64,000 nucleotides of DNA from Lateolabrax maculatus (Eukaryota > Chordata > Actinopteri > Acropomatiformes > Lateolabracidae). The notes under the pieces were generated by a model. The model ran no database searches. It saw nothing but the letters and a program-made list of their open reading frames with translations, and was not told the origin of the DNA. Positions 50,437 to 62,335 of this stretch are shown in pieces (position 1 is the stretch's first letter; every line of letters begins with the position of its first letter). Position numbers and translations under genes: made by a program. The DNA lies in NCBI GenBank assembly GCA_031216445.1, contig CM062205.1:18803501-18867500 (forward strand), given 5' to 3'.

Positions 50437-53400
50437 CTATCTGCTCAGCTTGCTGGAGCACTTTCCCTCTCGGCTACAGCCTTTTGCCCTGGACAGGTGT
50501 AATGGGCCCGTGCGGGCCTGGCGGCTGCAGCAGGTCTCCTGGTGGTGAGGGTAGAAGCGGCGGGGAGGCGGCGAGCCAGAGAAGCTGGGAGGCGAGCGGC
50601 TGCGGCCCAGGCAACTCACTCCCCCGCCGCCACGGTGCTCGTGGCGGGAGGGCGAGGAGCTGACGGAGCGCTGCAGGGAGGAGGAGCTGCGCGGGGATGC
50701 GCTAGAGCTGCGGTGGTGGTGCGGAGAGCTCGTCAGGCTGCAGATGCCCATCCTGGAGCCCCCATGCTGGGCTGAGGAGCGGTGGTGTAGGGGGGAGCCT
50801 CGGGAACCATGCATCAGCTGAGCAAGGCATGTCAGGAGGTCTGAGTCACTGGTGCTGCCCGCTCGGATGCGGTAACGCCTGAGCCTAAGTGGGTACAAAA
50901 AGCAGTGCAGGTTACGAATGACAGCCAAGTCATATATTTCAAAGCAAACCAGGAAACAGGGTGACGAATAAAATTTCTTGCACATAGTTAGATGAGAAGA
51001 TCAGATATCAGTCTCTTAAACTAAGCCGGCGAGTAGGGGGTTAACTTAGCTTTGCATAAACACTGGAAATAAGGGAAGACAGCTAGCCTGGCTCCTTCCA
51101 AAGTAAAAGGAAATCTGCCTCTAAAAAAAGGCCTCTCGATTTAACTACAGTATACATTTTAATCCATACATAAACAGAAATGTAAAAACTACAAGTCCTG
51201 GCTTTACAGGGAGTTGCTGAAACTATTTCTGGGCCAGGAAGACACCAGGAAGTCACTACGCCCAACCAAGAAATAGTTCCAGCACTGCACAATTTAAACA
51301 AACAAGATACAACGTGTTAAATAGTGAAATTTAGAGGCGCACAGACATGAGAGTGGTATCAATCTGCTCATCTCACTATCGGCAAGAAAACACTAAGCAA
51401 ATTTCCCAAAAGGTCCAACAATTCCTTCAATTACAAGAATTAATCTGCAAAGTGAATTAAGGATTAAGTAATGTCTTTTTAATGAGTTTTTTTTATGTGT
51501 TCATGCTTATGACTTTTCATGTTCATCACACATTTTTTGAGAACAATAATGGTTTGGTTAATTATTCAATCAATTTTTGATCCATGAAAGCATCAAGTTA
51601 CCTGCCCTCCACTGTGGGGCGGCAAGGTGGCTTTCCAGGGGGCGGGCGCGGCAGGAATTGGGCAGCCAGCTGCTCAGCGGAAGAAGCTGAATGAATGGGA
51701 CGAGGGATCCTGCTCTTGCGGGACAGAGGGCTGGAGGAGGAGGAGAGGGAAGGAGCATCGTCTCCCTGGCGGTCGGATCGGGAGCCCATAAGAGAGTCCT
51801 CGTCCTGAGAGCGGTCAGAGGCGGAGGACAGCGGGTCCCTAGCAAGCGAGGCCACGACGGGGCCACGCCTGTCGGAGAGGGATGGTGAGGCAGTGGGAGA
51901 GGGGACCGGGCCCTGGTGGCTAGCTTTCTTCTGCAGGAGTTTCTCCTTAGCCGACCCTGGAGGAGGGAGGTCCAGCAGGCTGGAGGGCTCCAGGACTGGG
52001 ATGCGACTTCGCCTCGGACTGGGGTCCTTACGGGGGACAGCCGGGGAGGAGGGGGCTGGGCGGCTGGTCTGATCCTGGGCATGGCTCACTTCTCTGCTCT
52101 CCTCTGTGCCACAGGGAGCGTGGCCATAATCATTCTCAGGGTCTTTCAGCTTGGGGAATGCTCCATTACTTAAATCCCTTTGGCCATTAACGGGAGAGGA
52201 GAGGTGGCCGTTGGCAAACAGAGGGCTGCGAGGGGAGCGGGGAGAGCGTGGAGAGGAAGGCGAGCGTGGCGGAGGCGAGTGTGGCGAGCGGGGGGAGCGC
52301 GGGGAAGACACGCGGCTATGCGCAGGGCTTTGAGCTTTGGTGTGGTTGTTTCCATTGACCAGCGTCTCAGCCAGGGGGTCTGTGGGTGTCCCTGGATGGC
52401 TGGGCACATGGTCCTGGGGGGAGCTGATGTCCGCTGTGTGCTCCTGGATCTGCTGAACCTCAGCTTCAGCTTCACCACGCCTCTCCAGCAGGAGACACTG
52501 CGGGGCACTGTCTGATCCTGACTGGGAGGACAGCCCAGAGGGACGCTGAGCTGTCAACTGGAGGGGAGGGGGAGGTGGAGACATGGGAGGGAAGAGAAGA
52601 ACACAGAAGTTTTATTTAAAAAAAATAAACCACAGTAAAAATGGGAATAATATTCTAATTGTCAAAGGCCTGTTGCTGATAGACTACAACATGTCGAGTT
52701 GTGCTGTAGTTCTGTAGCAAGAGCCTGATGCAGATGTGTGAAAAGAGAAGAATTTTATAATATGGGGTAATACTTGGTGATTACTTTGGCAACAGCATGC
52801 AATACCATAGCTACCATTATCAGACCGAAACACACAAGTGCTATGGCAGTGTCAGTCAAGCTGTGAGTACTAAACCGGCAAGTAGGACAGGAAACGTTCA
52901 CGCAACTTCGCAGGGGGCTTCAGCGAAGAGAGGGTGAGGAACAAATACAGGGAGAGAGAGAGAAAGAGAAAGATAGAGAGGACAAAGACGATCTGAAACA
53001 AAAGAGACCATGCAACCTGTAGTCATGACTCGACATTCCAAACACACATGCCACAATCAGACAAACACACACCCCTATTCAGATCACAAGAACACATGTC
53101 CAGACACAAGGACACATCTGACCCATGCTCTGACTGGCCTGCACAATGGCCCTCATGGTTTCTGGAGAGAGCTGCCTGACAACAACACAAAAAAGCAAGC
53201 CAACTGAACAAAGAAGCCAAAATAAGCAACTTAAACAAAAAAAAAAAAAAAAAGAAAAAAAAGAAAGAACAAAAATGTTGACAGCCGGTGTATTGCTACT
53301 GATGTAGCGGAAGCTGAATGGAGGTTTTTAACGGGACCGTGATGGGCTCATCACCTGCTGAAGCTGGGCACGGGTGATGCGTATGACAGAGGGAAACTTG

Positions 53401-56400
53401 GTGTTGGCAGCACCAGCCGGGATGGCCGGCAGTTTCCTGCGACTGGGCGAGCGGGTGCCGGGGGCAGGGTTTGGTGGCAGTGGTAGGGAGGCGTGGCAGG
53501 AGGAGGAAGAGGAAGGGCGCTCCTGCTGCTGCTGGTCAACGGACTGGCTGCGCCTCACGCCCAGTGGCTGGCGCTGGTGCAGTGGGTCCGACAAGGTGGT
53601 CAGGAGAGTGTGAGGGCTGGGAGAGCGCAGTGGGATGGGGCTGGATGTCCGGACCACAACCTCCTCAGGCAGGGACGGAGGAGAGGTGGGGAGCTAAGAG
53701 ACGGGAGGGAGAGAAGTGGGAGGTGGAGAGAGGAGGGGTTGTGAGATTGGTGAGGGAGTGAGAAGATGGAGGACGTATGGTGGAAGTACTGTGACGTAGG
53801 ACAAGCAGGCGGCACCGGTGGGGAGCACGACGTAGAGTTGCTTTGAACAGGTAAAACGAGGGGAGGATTATAAAGATAAGGGGATGATCTTAGGCTAGGG
53901 AAGGAAGTAAGAGGCGAGGTAGGTAGGTTTTGGGAAAGCAGTGTACATTTTCAACTTGGAGGCAGTTCTGGTTGTAGGAGAGAGTGAGGGGACAGTTATT
54001 CCTCTTGTAGTGGAAAAAGCTGCTCTACAATTTGAGTAAAAGCAGTTTACGTTGCACTCGTGGACTGACCATGATTTGGGAATTCGACTCGGTGGGCTGG
54101 TTGAAGGTAATAAATAGCAAAGCAGCAAAAAAGTAATTTAAAGTAAAAGCGTATTTTGGAAATAAATCATTTAATTTGTGAAGTAAATGAAACCAACCAC
54201 AGACTTTGCAAATGTCTGAAAATAAGATAAAATTATGCATGATATCTAACGCAAATCAAAGTGCATTTCAAAGCCATAAGCTCTCCCTTTCCCCATGCTG
54301 TGATCTCATAAAAAGCTCTGCAGTTGTGACACAAATATCTTTTTCTAACAAATAAACACAAGCGAAGAAGCGAGACAACATGAAGCAGTAACATTTAGCT
54401 TCACACTACAGCAAGATGCACCTGGTGGAACTCTGACTGTTGTATGATATTAGCATTGAGGGTCAATAGCTAGAACTCTGACTCTGTACAGCTTTTTATC
54501 TTTGTAAAATGCTGACTAAAGCCAGTATCATGTATGACATGTTGTGAGATGGCCTTCAAATGAAGGGGCTTACCTGAGTGAGAACTCCCTCAGCCAGAGC
54601 CTCAGCTGGGCTGGTTGGAGTGACGGGGGGCAGAGCCCCTATAGGGCCCACGCTAAGCTCCAACTTGTCCACTTTTGCACTTCCCTTGGAGGAAGTCATG
54701 CTTTCTTGTTTAGGTTTGCCAGAGCTAGGGCTGCCCTTTTCCCACCCAGGAGACTGTTCCCCTGGCTGGATCACCTCCGGTTCCTCATCCTCCTCCGAAG
54801 GGCTGGTGGTAGCCTTGGCTCCTGGAGAGCCACCGGGCCGCTCCACCATCACCCACTCCCTTGAGTCAATGTCCTGCCTCCCAGAGCTCAGATTGAGGGC
54901 CACAAACCCCCCGCTACTGGCTGCCCCCTCTCCCTGCTCCAGAGAACCAGAGGATGCTGGCTTAGGAGAACCACCACCAGACCTGAACTCCTCGTCATAG
55001 TGCCAGACCCTATCAGGACGCTCCCCGGCAGGTACGGCTTGACCCTGAGTTACTGGGATGATTGCAGCCCCATCAGCCTCCTTCCCCTGGTGCTGGGTGC
55101 CGAGTTGCTGCTTCGTAGAGCTGAACAGACACAAGACGGATGCAAACAGTCAACTCTTTACTCCTACCTTGGGAAAATTTTGAAAAAAACTGACGTTAAC
55201 ATAGATGGACTGGTTACTTGATAGACATACCAGGTCTCCAGGAATCGCTCTGGACTGGGCTTGGACTCTAGACAAAGCCTCCTCTCCAGCTCAAAACTGT
55301 GAATGTTGCGGAGCTTCCTCAGCAGAGGGCCCTCGCGGTCTGATGCCACCACCTCAGAGTGCAGTTTGACTGGGGAGCCCAGGCTTGGCCCAGCATAGGG
55401 GCTCTGGTGTCCTTGGTTACCCTGGTTGTTGCTGTGTTCCTCCTCCGCTGCCTATGGAAACCAGTCAGTATTAAAAATTGAGTGATTAGTGACTAACAAA
55501 AAAAAAAATGGTGGATTTCAAATGAGGTATCAATTCTCTGAGAGCTTTTGAGGTAATATAACTACACTACAGTCTACCTTCCAGACTGCAGTCCTGATGC
55601 GGTTGCGGTTGCGGTCCAGCTCCTCCCAGACGTCAGCCTCCTGGTTGCGGTGTGGGTGGAGGGGAGAGCCCGGCATGCGCTCCGGAGCGGGGTTGTTCTC
55701 CACGTCGCTGAGCTGCTCGTCCTGCAGGACCTCGTCCGTGTTTTCCCTCATCAGGTCACCAGGGATCAGGGACGCATTCGCCATACTGGGGAAACAAAAG
55801 GTCCAAACATTACTTCATGGTTGAGGCTATAAAATAGGTATAAAAGGTCATTAATATAAATAACTCCTGAGTGAACTCTCCTAAAAGTGTATTTGTTTTA
55901 ATCAAACGTACCCCATGTGTGCCGGAGTGAGGCGGGTGTGATGTTGCGGTGTTGTGGCCGTGGCACTGATTGTCAAAGTGCCATCTGTGCCGGTCCGCTC
56001 CCAGTCGTAAGGGTCATTCTCCACGACATTGTAGGTTTTCATGCTGTTGTCAAACACTGACATCAGAAGCTGTAACAACACAAAAATACATAATTTTATA
56101 TGAAAAATGTAAATACAATAACTTTTTGTGAGTTTAGTGAGAAGTCCACAGAAAATGGGAAAACAGAAAAACACTTCTGGTGCTTAAATACAGGCACATA
56201 ACACATAGCAAGTTGAGCAGACCTTTCTAGATTATGTACTGCACACCTTGCTTTGTTTCAAAACAGGAGAAATATCAAACTATATTATCCCTTGTAATCC
56301 AAATTAGACCCCTGTGTCACCTGGTAGTCAGGCTTAGTGAAGTAGTCGAGGCTGGAGATGTGTTCCAAGAACACACCAAACTCTGCCGGCAGGTGTTTGA

Positions 56401-59400
56401 GCATCAGGCGATGGTCATACGTGTCCTTCAGCTTCCCAACATGTTCCTGGGAATGAACAAACACACACGCCTGTCACATCTCATCACTTACAGCTACCCG
56501 GACAGGGCTGCTTAGCTTCCGGGAAGGACAATAATTATTGCTTGTCCTTACTTTGTCCTTGATCTTCCTCCACGGCAACTGACCGACCAGAAACTCCACC
56601 AGCATGTAGAAGAGGGACCACAGGTCATCATGACGACCCATCTCCTGCAGAAATACACCAGGGTTGAGTCAACATTATTCAACAAGTTTAATTGTTAACA
56701 GACACGTGTGGGACAGCATCACAGATTACACAAGAGCTCTAACACAGGGTAGACAGACACCGACCTTATTCTTGTGTGCATTGACAGACGCATAGCGGAC
56801 TGTTCCCCTGAACCCTGCCACTGGACGGGGCTGACAAACAAAGACAGAAACAGCCATTAAATGCTAATATAAATGTAATTTAATTATAGATATAGCAACA
56901 TTAGCCTTCATTTTGAATATAAAAATAATGATAAGTGCAGCTTCAAGCTCGGTATACACTCAGTAACAGAGGAGGGCACTTACAGGTCGGACCTCCTGGC
57001 AAGAATTGGTGAACTGACGAGCTAAACCAAAGTCCAGCATGTAGCAGGTTCGACAAGTACTCGGGAAGCGGCCCATTGCAAAATTGGACTGAAGCAGAAA
57101 AAGAGGAGGCAATGGTTAACAGCATAATAAAATACATTATGTGTGTAATGCAATTACAGTAACATTTAATGTCTATTTAAAACCATGTAGCCCAAGGGGT
57201 ATACATGTGTTCCTTTGGTAATGCAGCAGCTCAAAAGACAGAAGATGTTTACATTCTGCTGTATTTTGGGCATTTAGCCAACACTCATAGGGAGCCAAAT
57301 TACTGTAAGTGCAACAGTCAAAAAAACAAAATCCTGAATCAGCAACAATACTAGGAGCCAATACTAAAAAGTGCAAGAGTCACAAACACAACCCAGACAA
57401 TCGAAATAAAAATATTCCCATGTGTCGGGAATTTATAGAAGAAACATAAGCACTAAGTAATGAAATAAGAGCCAAGCAGAAAATATCCTCTGCTGCACCC
57501 GGCTACCTGTGACTCACCGGTTTGATGTCACGATGCAGAAAGCCGACAGAGTGGATGCTCTCTATGGCCTCCAGGATCTGGCGCCCCAGACGCAGGGTGG
57601 TGCTGATGCTGAAGGTTCCCCGGGTCATACTCCTCCTCAGGTCAGCCAGGTTACGACCCTGAGAGGACACATGCACGAGATCAGTTAACTAACTAAAGTC
57701 TGGTGAATTCCCCCTTAAAGGACACAGGAAGACTTCTGTCTGTCTTAATAAGGATATCACAAAAAGACAAAAAATATTTAACTTATTTATCTAGTTCTTC
57801 TTTAGAGGCAACACATAGTAACTGGAAAACTCGCTATTATATATCATCATTATATACAGATAAACAAACAACAAGAAATTCAGCCGCATCAATCATCTAT
57901 AATTAAATACATGGTGCGGTCCGGAGTTAGTGCAGTACACGAAAATGTACTATTCCTGTGGGTATGGTTATGTAAATCACGACCAGACCACACTTTCAAA
58001 AGCTCATCAATCATCAAATTCAGAGAGCGTATTTTGTGAATTTGTGATCATGACTCGGGTATCACAGCCTCATGCACTGGATGAGGTCATCGAAGCTAAT
58101 TTGATGCCTCTGTAGATCACAGCAGGTGTTGTAGTTTGTGAACGGTCTGCAGTAGCGCTGACTGAATCTCTGCATGGAGATTATTGTTGCTATAATAATG
58201 TAGCCATGCTGGCAGCCTGAGATGGAGATGTCTGTATTTTGGTCAGTCCAACACTCTGGTCCATACTGAAACTATCAGAGGTATTAGCATGAAATTTTAT
58301 ACAGACGGTCACGGTTCCAAGACAATGAATCCAAATGACTTTGGTGATTCTCTGACTTTGCACAGTATGTTATTAGCTGATTTTATTGCTTATGAATTGA
58401 AGTTTTCATCTGTAAGAGGAAGGATGTGTTTTTACTTATTCTGAAAGTTGCACAGTCTCACTTTATCTGTTGACTGTTCTGCTGATTAATCGTATAGTTT
58501 ATAAAAATGCCAGTCACAATTTTACAGAGCCCTGGCAGCGTTTTCTAAATGACTTGTTTTGTACGACCAACCAGACTAAACCCCAGAAATATTTAATTTC
58601 CAATGATATAAAACAGAGAAAAGCAGGAAATCATCATTATAGAAACTAGAACCAGCAAATGTTTGGCATCTTTGCTTAATAAATGCCTTAAACAATGAAT
58701 CGATGATCAAAATTGTTGAAAATGTATTTGCCTATCAAGAAATTTAGACCAACCTGAAGCTCCATCACCACGTAGTTAAAGCGGTCATTGCGGCCACATC
58801 CCACGAAGCGACACACGTGGTCTTTACCTAAGAAATAACAGAGGACAACAGAGTTTCAGGATGCTTTCGGAGGAGAGGATGAGGTCACCTCACAGTCACC
58901 TGACATCAGCTGCATCATTTGATCGTAAGATACATGCTGCATGAATCCTAATGATGTGTGTGTCCACATTTCCCTGGCCTTCCCTCTCCAGTCACTACAG
59001 CTCACTGCCCTCCCATCATCAGCTTCCGTGTATGACCACCCTGCTGATTTATAGGCTAGAGCACACAACACCCGGACTACACATGTGCATGAATGCCTTG
59101 TGTGTTTAAGCATGTGTGCGTGAGCTGGTGTGCTTGTGCTCTGGTCTCAAAGGACATTGCTGCACTGGCAGCTTGACTGCAGCCACACCCCAAAACCCTC
59201 CAGCCTGCAGTGAATGCAAACAGCTACTAACAACACCTCCATGTTAAAAACACTACTTTTTAAATTGCTTACTTTCACAATACTTTACACAATAAATCAA
59301 AATAAGGATCCCAATCAAAAACAAAACGAGCTAGTATTATCTCGATATGGCCCATTAGTCTTCTAATAAGCCCCCGGGTCGATGTTTACTCTTTACAGCT

Positions 59401-62241
59401 GGGCTGGTCAGCAATGTTTGGGGGGGGCCTGGAGTTCAGCCCGTCTCAAGTTACATGCTGGCTCCCTCAGGAAGCAACAGACCCCGTGATGCCTCAGGCC
59501 GCACCCATTAGACAGCAAACATGATCCCAGCCCATTGATTTTCCTCTCAGGGAGGAGAGAGAAAAAAGGCGTGGTGGTTAAAAGGCAGGAAGGAGGAAGG
59601 GAGGGAAAAGATACAGTTAAAAAGACAGAGAAAGTAGTAAAACTATAACAGCCCCCTCTGAAGGAGCTGTCTTGATCCTGTGTCTCTGCTGTGAGACGCT
59701 GGGAGTGTCCCGGCGCACAGACACGTACTTCCTCTCGTACTAGGACTCCGTCGCCTCGGTTACTGTCATCTGAACCTTTGACATTAAAACTCCCACGATT
59801 AAAGCACAAGATGTGAAGACGCAGAATGACTTATCTGCTGTTCCCGCTGAATGACGGTTTGTTTTGCACGGCAGAGACCAAAGCAAACAGAGCCGAACCC
59901 CGGGCCAAATTGTGTTTTCAGATGAGTCAGATGATCTATATCTGGTCTCAGAGGGAGATATTATTATACTCTGCTATCGATGCACAAAGGCCATCCCTGT
60001 ATATTCTACTAGTGTGACATTTCCTGGATTGGTCTGCTTTTTCCCCATGTTTTTTAAAGCTAGTTTGCTCTATCAATCCCGGAGCAATTATTGACAGAAA
60101 ATGTTTCACTTCTCTTCAGCATTTGTTTCTCGGCCAAGAATTGCTAATGATACAGACAGTATCGTCTTTTAGGGCACCTCAAAAGGTCATCGTGCCAAAG
60201 ATCAATCAATTCCAGAAATGTAACTAAATCCACTGAATCCATTTCGACTCACCCTGGAGCTTCTTGAGCACGGCGACCTCCATCTTGAGCACCTGTTTGG
60301 GCTGCTGGGCCGACTCCACCTTCAGCGCCACACTGACCCGCGTCAGCAGGTCCACCGCCTCGTAGATCTCCCCAAACCCACCACCCCCAATCTTCTTCGC
60401 CTAGAGGAGGATGATGAAACATTGCATATGAACTTCACATGTAACAAATAATACATTTACGGTCTCTTTGGAACGTGCATGGACAGTGAGATCCACATTT
60501 ATAAAATGTGGCAAGATTAACAAAACAAACGTGTTGCTTTCTCCTGAGGAAGGTCAGTGGTCAAGGTCAGCAACAGAAGAGACGAAAGTTTGTCATGTAA
60601 AGGCTTAAAACTGTCCATTATTTTTTTAATTTTCCCACTTTGCTACCCATTGATGTTTCAGTGAGGGTAGATGGTAATATCAATATAAAATTAGATGGTC
60701 TCCTTTGGTGTCATTAGTGTCACCGTGGCAATGTGGGCATTAAAGGGTACATTTCTATTTCAATGCTGGCACTATGCAGAACTTTATTTCAGGGGTTTTG
60801 TTTGTACTTATAATAGATACAAAGTTATTATGTTCATACACAACTTAATGTGTTTGAACTTGAACTAAATCCTGCACTTCATACTCGTGTATGTACGCAC
60901 TGTGACATAATATATGTAATGATAGATAAGACTCCTTTCAGTCACTGTAGTAACTTTCAAAAAGTTGTGAAGTCATCAGAGTACAATACACCAGATATTA
61001 TTCAACTGAAACTTTAAAAATAAAGTGCCTATCTTTAAAGTCCAAAAGCGTAATAAATCCTTACACTTTTTATGTCCAAATTCATTTTAAAAGATGGAAC
61101 AATCAAAAATAGTCCATGCAATCAATGAGACAATCAGAAGTCCTCTTTAAAGCAGTGGAGTTCAGTGGGGGGCTGCTCAAATGCAGGAAATAGAAAAGAA
61201 ATAAAGAAAGGGCTTGCTGCACAGAAAAAAACATTGGATACATTTAAAACGTGCTCTTCTGCTTGCAGACATGTTTTCAATAAATATCAAGAAGTTTTAA
61301 GTTGGTTCAGAAATCGCAAAAGAGAAAGAAGAGATGAAAATCCTCACATTTGAGATGCTGAACCTAGGTAGTGTTTGACATTACAGCTTTAAAGACTATC
61401 AAATTAAATAAATGATCCAAATAATTGCTGATTAGCTCACCTGTTAATAGTGTACTTGGTGATGCTACAATCTATGCAGATAAAGGCTTAAAGCAGACAA
61501 AAATGGTTGCACACGTTTCTCAATAAACATGACACCGATAAGTATGTGTTTCATTTCACTATGCTCTCTTCTTTATTTCACTCTTTCAAGCTGCCCCCAA
61601 CAATTCTACCGTTTCAATCACACCTCTCAGTTCTAGTAGAGCTTTGATTTCCCCTAAGTTCCCACGTGTCCTTCACTGTCCTCCTTCACATCATGCACAC
61701 ACACGCACAGAGACTTGTGTCGCACTAGGAGCTAAAGTCATGGGATTAGCTGCAGCATTCTTATGTAACTCAGCTCCACAGAAGACAGGAAGTGGTGCCA
61801 GGCCGCCAGTTAGGAATAACAGCCTCACATGGCACCCAAGGCTGGCACGGCGGTGAGAGACACGGGCCCTCCGGGAACCCTGCCGCTGCTGCCTATAGCA
61901 CACTGCACTGCCACAAATAGCTATACAGTCTATTTTTGGATCTCCCATACTGCAGCAGCCCTACCTGGACAGAGAGAGACACAACCTCAAACTGTCCAAG
62001 CCACAGGTAAGACACTTAAGAAGGAAGAAGAAGGACTCATACGGAAGGGGAAAAGCTTTGTTTGATGAACACAGAGTCGTTGTTTGCGGGACAAAGGGGG
62101 AGCTAGGAACAGGCAGTGATGGGGCGGGACGAACACAATGCCTATTGTCGGCGAAATAACAACGTCACTTACCACTTTCCATCGTTCCTTGACCAGGGAG
62201 AGCACGCTTAGGATGTCAGCTTGCTCAACTCCCCCGCTCAT
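50437..62241 (-). CDS. ttbk2: TTBK2, tau tubulin kinase 2
   Basis: CK1-superfamily Ser/Thr kinase recruited to the mother centriole by CEP164, where it drives CP110 removal and starts ciliogenesis; human truncations cause SCA11. Coding exons: 62241-62173, 60400-60253, 58827-58754, 57658-57518, 57088-56984, 56830-56765, 56644-56552, 56446-56321, 56069-55912, 55785-55578, 55451-55231, 55120-54574, 53693-53355, 52557-51602, 50884-50437. Total 3,699 nt, 1,232 aa plus stop (human 1,244). The start gives MSGGVEQADILSV, close to human MSGGGEQLDILSV. TTBK2 rather than TTBK1 is shown by HYDEEF, VALNLSSGRQDIDSREWV, RPPPGKPPCRP and LRRYRIRAGSTSDSDLL, and by CDAN1 next door. The C terminus SSKLSR matches human. 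Exon 13 (53693-53355) has no human counterpart that I recall and is the least certain piece. Confidence 0.97.
51602..52557 (-). other. ttbk2: TTBK2 exon 14: SxIP motifs, SP-rich repeat, CEP164-binding motif
   Basis: This 956-nt exon encodes disordered tail. Residues 845-877 are a run of RSP/SPR units with about ten Ser-Pro sites. Two microtubule end-binding (EB1) SxIP motifs are present: SRIP at 949-952 and at 1047-1050 (human has SRIP and SKIP in the same places). RPPPGKPPCRP at about 1069-1079 matches the human proline-rich motif reported to bind the CEP164 WW domain. These support conserved centriole and microtubule-tip targeting. Confidence 0.9.
52558..53354 (-). other. TTBK2 intron 13
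   Basis: An 0.8 kb intron with an A-rich run at 53237-53267 and GA-rich tract at 52940-52980. A weak candidate cassette exon lies near 53171-53106 (see findings). Acceptor for the next exon is CCCCTCCAG. Confidence 0.6.
53694..54573 (-). other. TTBK2 intron 12
   Basis: An 0.9 kb intron from donor GTAAGC (54573) to acceptor TCTCTTAG. AT-rich with a purine-rich stretch at 53700-53770. No additional coding block recognised. Confidence 0.65.
57659..58753 (-). other. TTBK2 intron 3
   Basis: A 1.1 kb intron within the kinase domain (donor GTTGGT, acceptor TCTCAG). It contains the dispersed repeat copy at 58470-58730. Otherwise AT-rich with nothing recognised. Confidence 0.65.
58470..58730 (+). 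repeat. Dispersed repeat copy in a TTBK2 intron
   Basis: Contains ctgctgattaatcgtatagtt, aaaccccagaaatatttaat, ccagcaaatgtttggcatc and ends gaatcgatgatcaaaattgttg. These words align with the copy at 32360-32615. It lies just downstream (on the plus strand) of intron sequence and 25 bases before TTBK2 exon 58827-58754. Confidence 0.55.
58828..60252 (-). other. TTBK2 intron 2
   Basis: A 1.4 kb intron. Less AT-rich than its neighbours, especially around 58860-59220 and 59400-59780, but with no coherent exon or repeat that I can identify. Confidence 0.6.
60401..62172 (-). other. TTBK2 intron 1 (after first coding exon)
   Basis: A 1.8 kb intron from donor GTAAGT to acceptor CTCTAG. Mixed composition, with a GC-richer block at 61640-61980. 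No coding or repeat content recognised. Confidence 0.65.
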
Positions 62242-62335
62242 CCCGTCTGTGGACCAGGGACGCTGTCCTCACTGCTTCCCCCCCTCGACCAGCGGCCTCA
62301 GACTGGGCCGGGCATTTGGACCTTGATGGAGAACC
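62242..62335 (-). other. ttbk2: TTBK2 5' UTR part of first coding exon
   Basis: GC-rich leader joining the start codon to a plausible acceptor, GGGCTTCCGTAG, ending at 62336. This implies at least one non-coding exon and the promoter further right, as in mammalian TTBK2. Confidence 0.55.

Larger units (their letters stand above)
56321..62241 (-). other. ttbk2: TTBK2 kinase domain, exons 1-8
   Basis: Glycine loop IGGGGFGEIY at residues 27-36, ATP-anchoring Lys50 in VALKVES, catalytic loop HRDIKP at 139-144 followed by SNFAMG, and DFG at 163-165. Asp163 is the residue altered in the widely used human kinase-dead form, so numbering is collinear. GTVRYAS (activation segment), GRHDDLWSLFYMLVEF and QLPWRKIKDKE follow. 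All catalytic residues are present. Introns fall inside the domain at 60401-62172, 58828-60252 and 57659-58753, which are the largest in the gene. Confidence 0.96.

Noticed and set aside
51691..52515. Gly/Arg-rich plus-strand open frames over TTBK2 exon 14
   Set aside because: Antisense of GC-rich Ser-Pro coding sequence. The minus-strand frame has the SxIP and proline-rich motifs.
53237..53267. A-rich run as the tail of a retrogene or SINE
   Set aside because: No retroposed body, target-site duplication or internal promoter boxes could be seen next to it.
50437..62241. Assignment of the kinase as TTBK1
   Set aside because: Tail motifs (HYDEEF, RPPPGKPP, LRRYRIRAGSTSDSDLL) and the CDAN1 neighbour fit TTBK2. 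TTBK1 lacks them as I recall.
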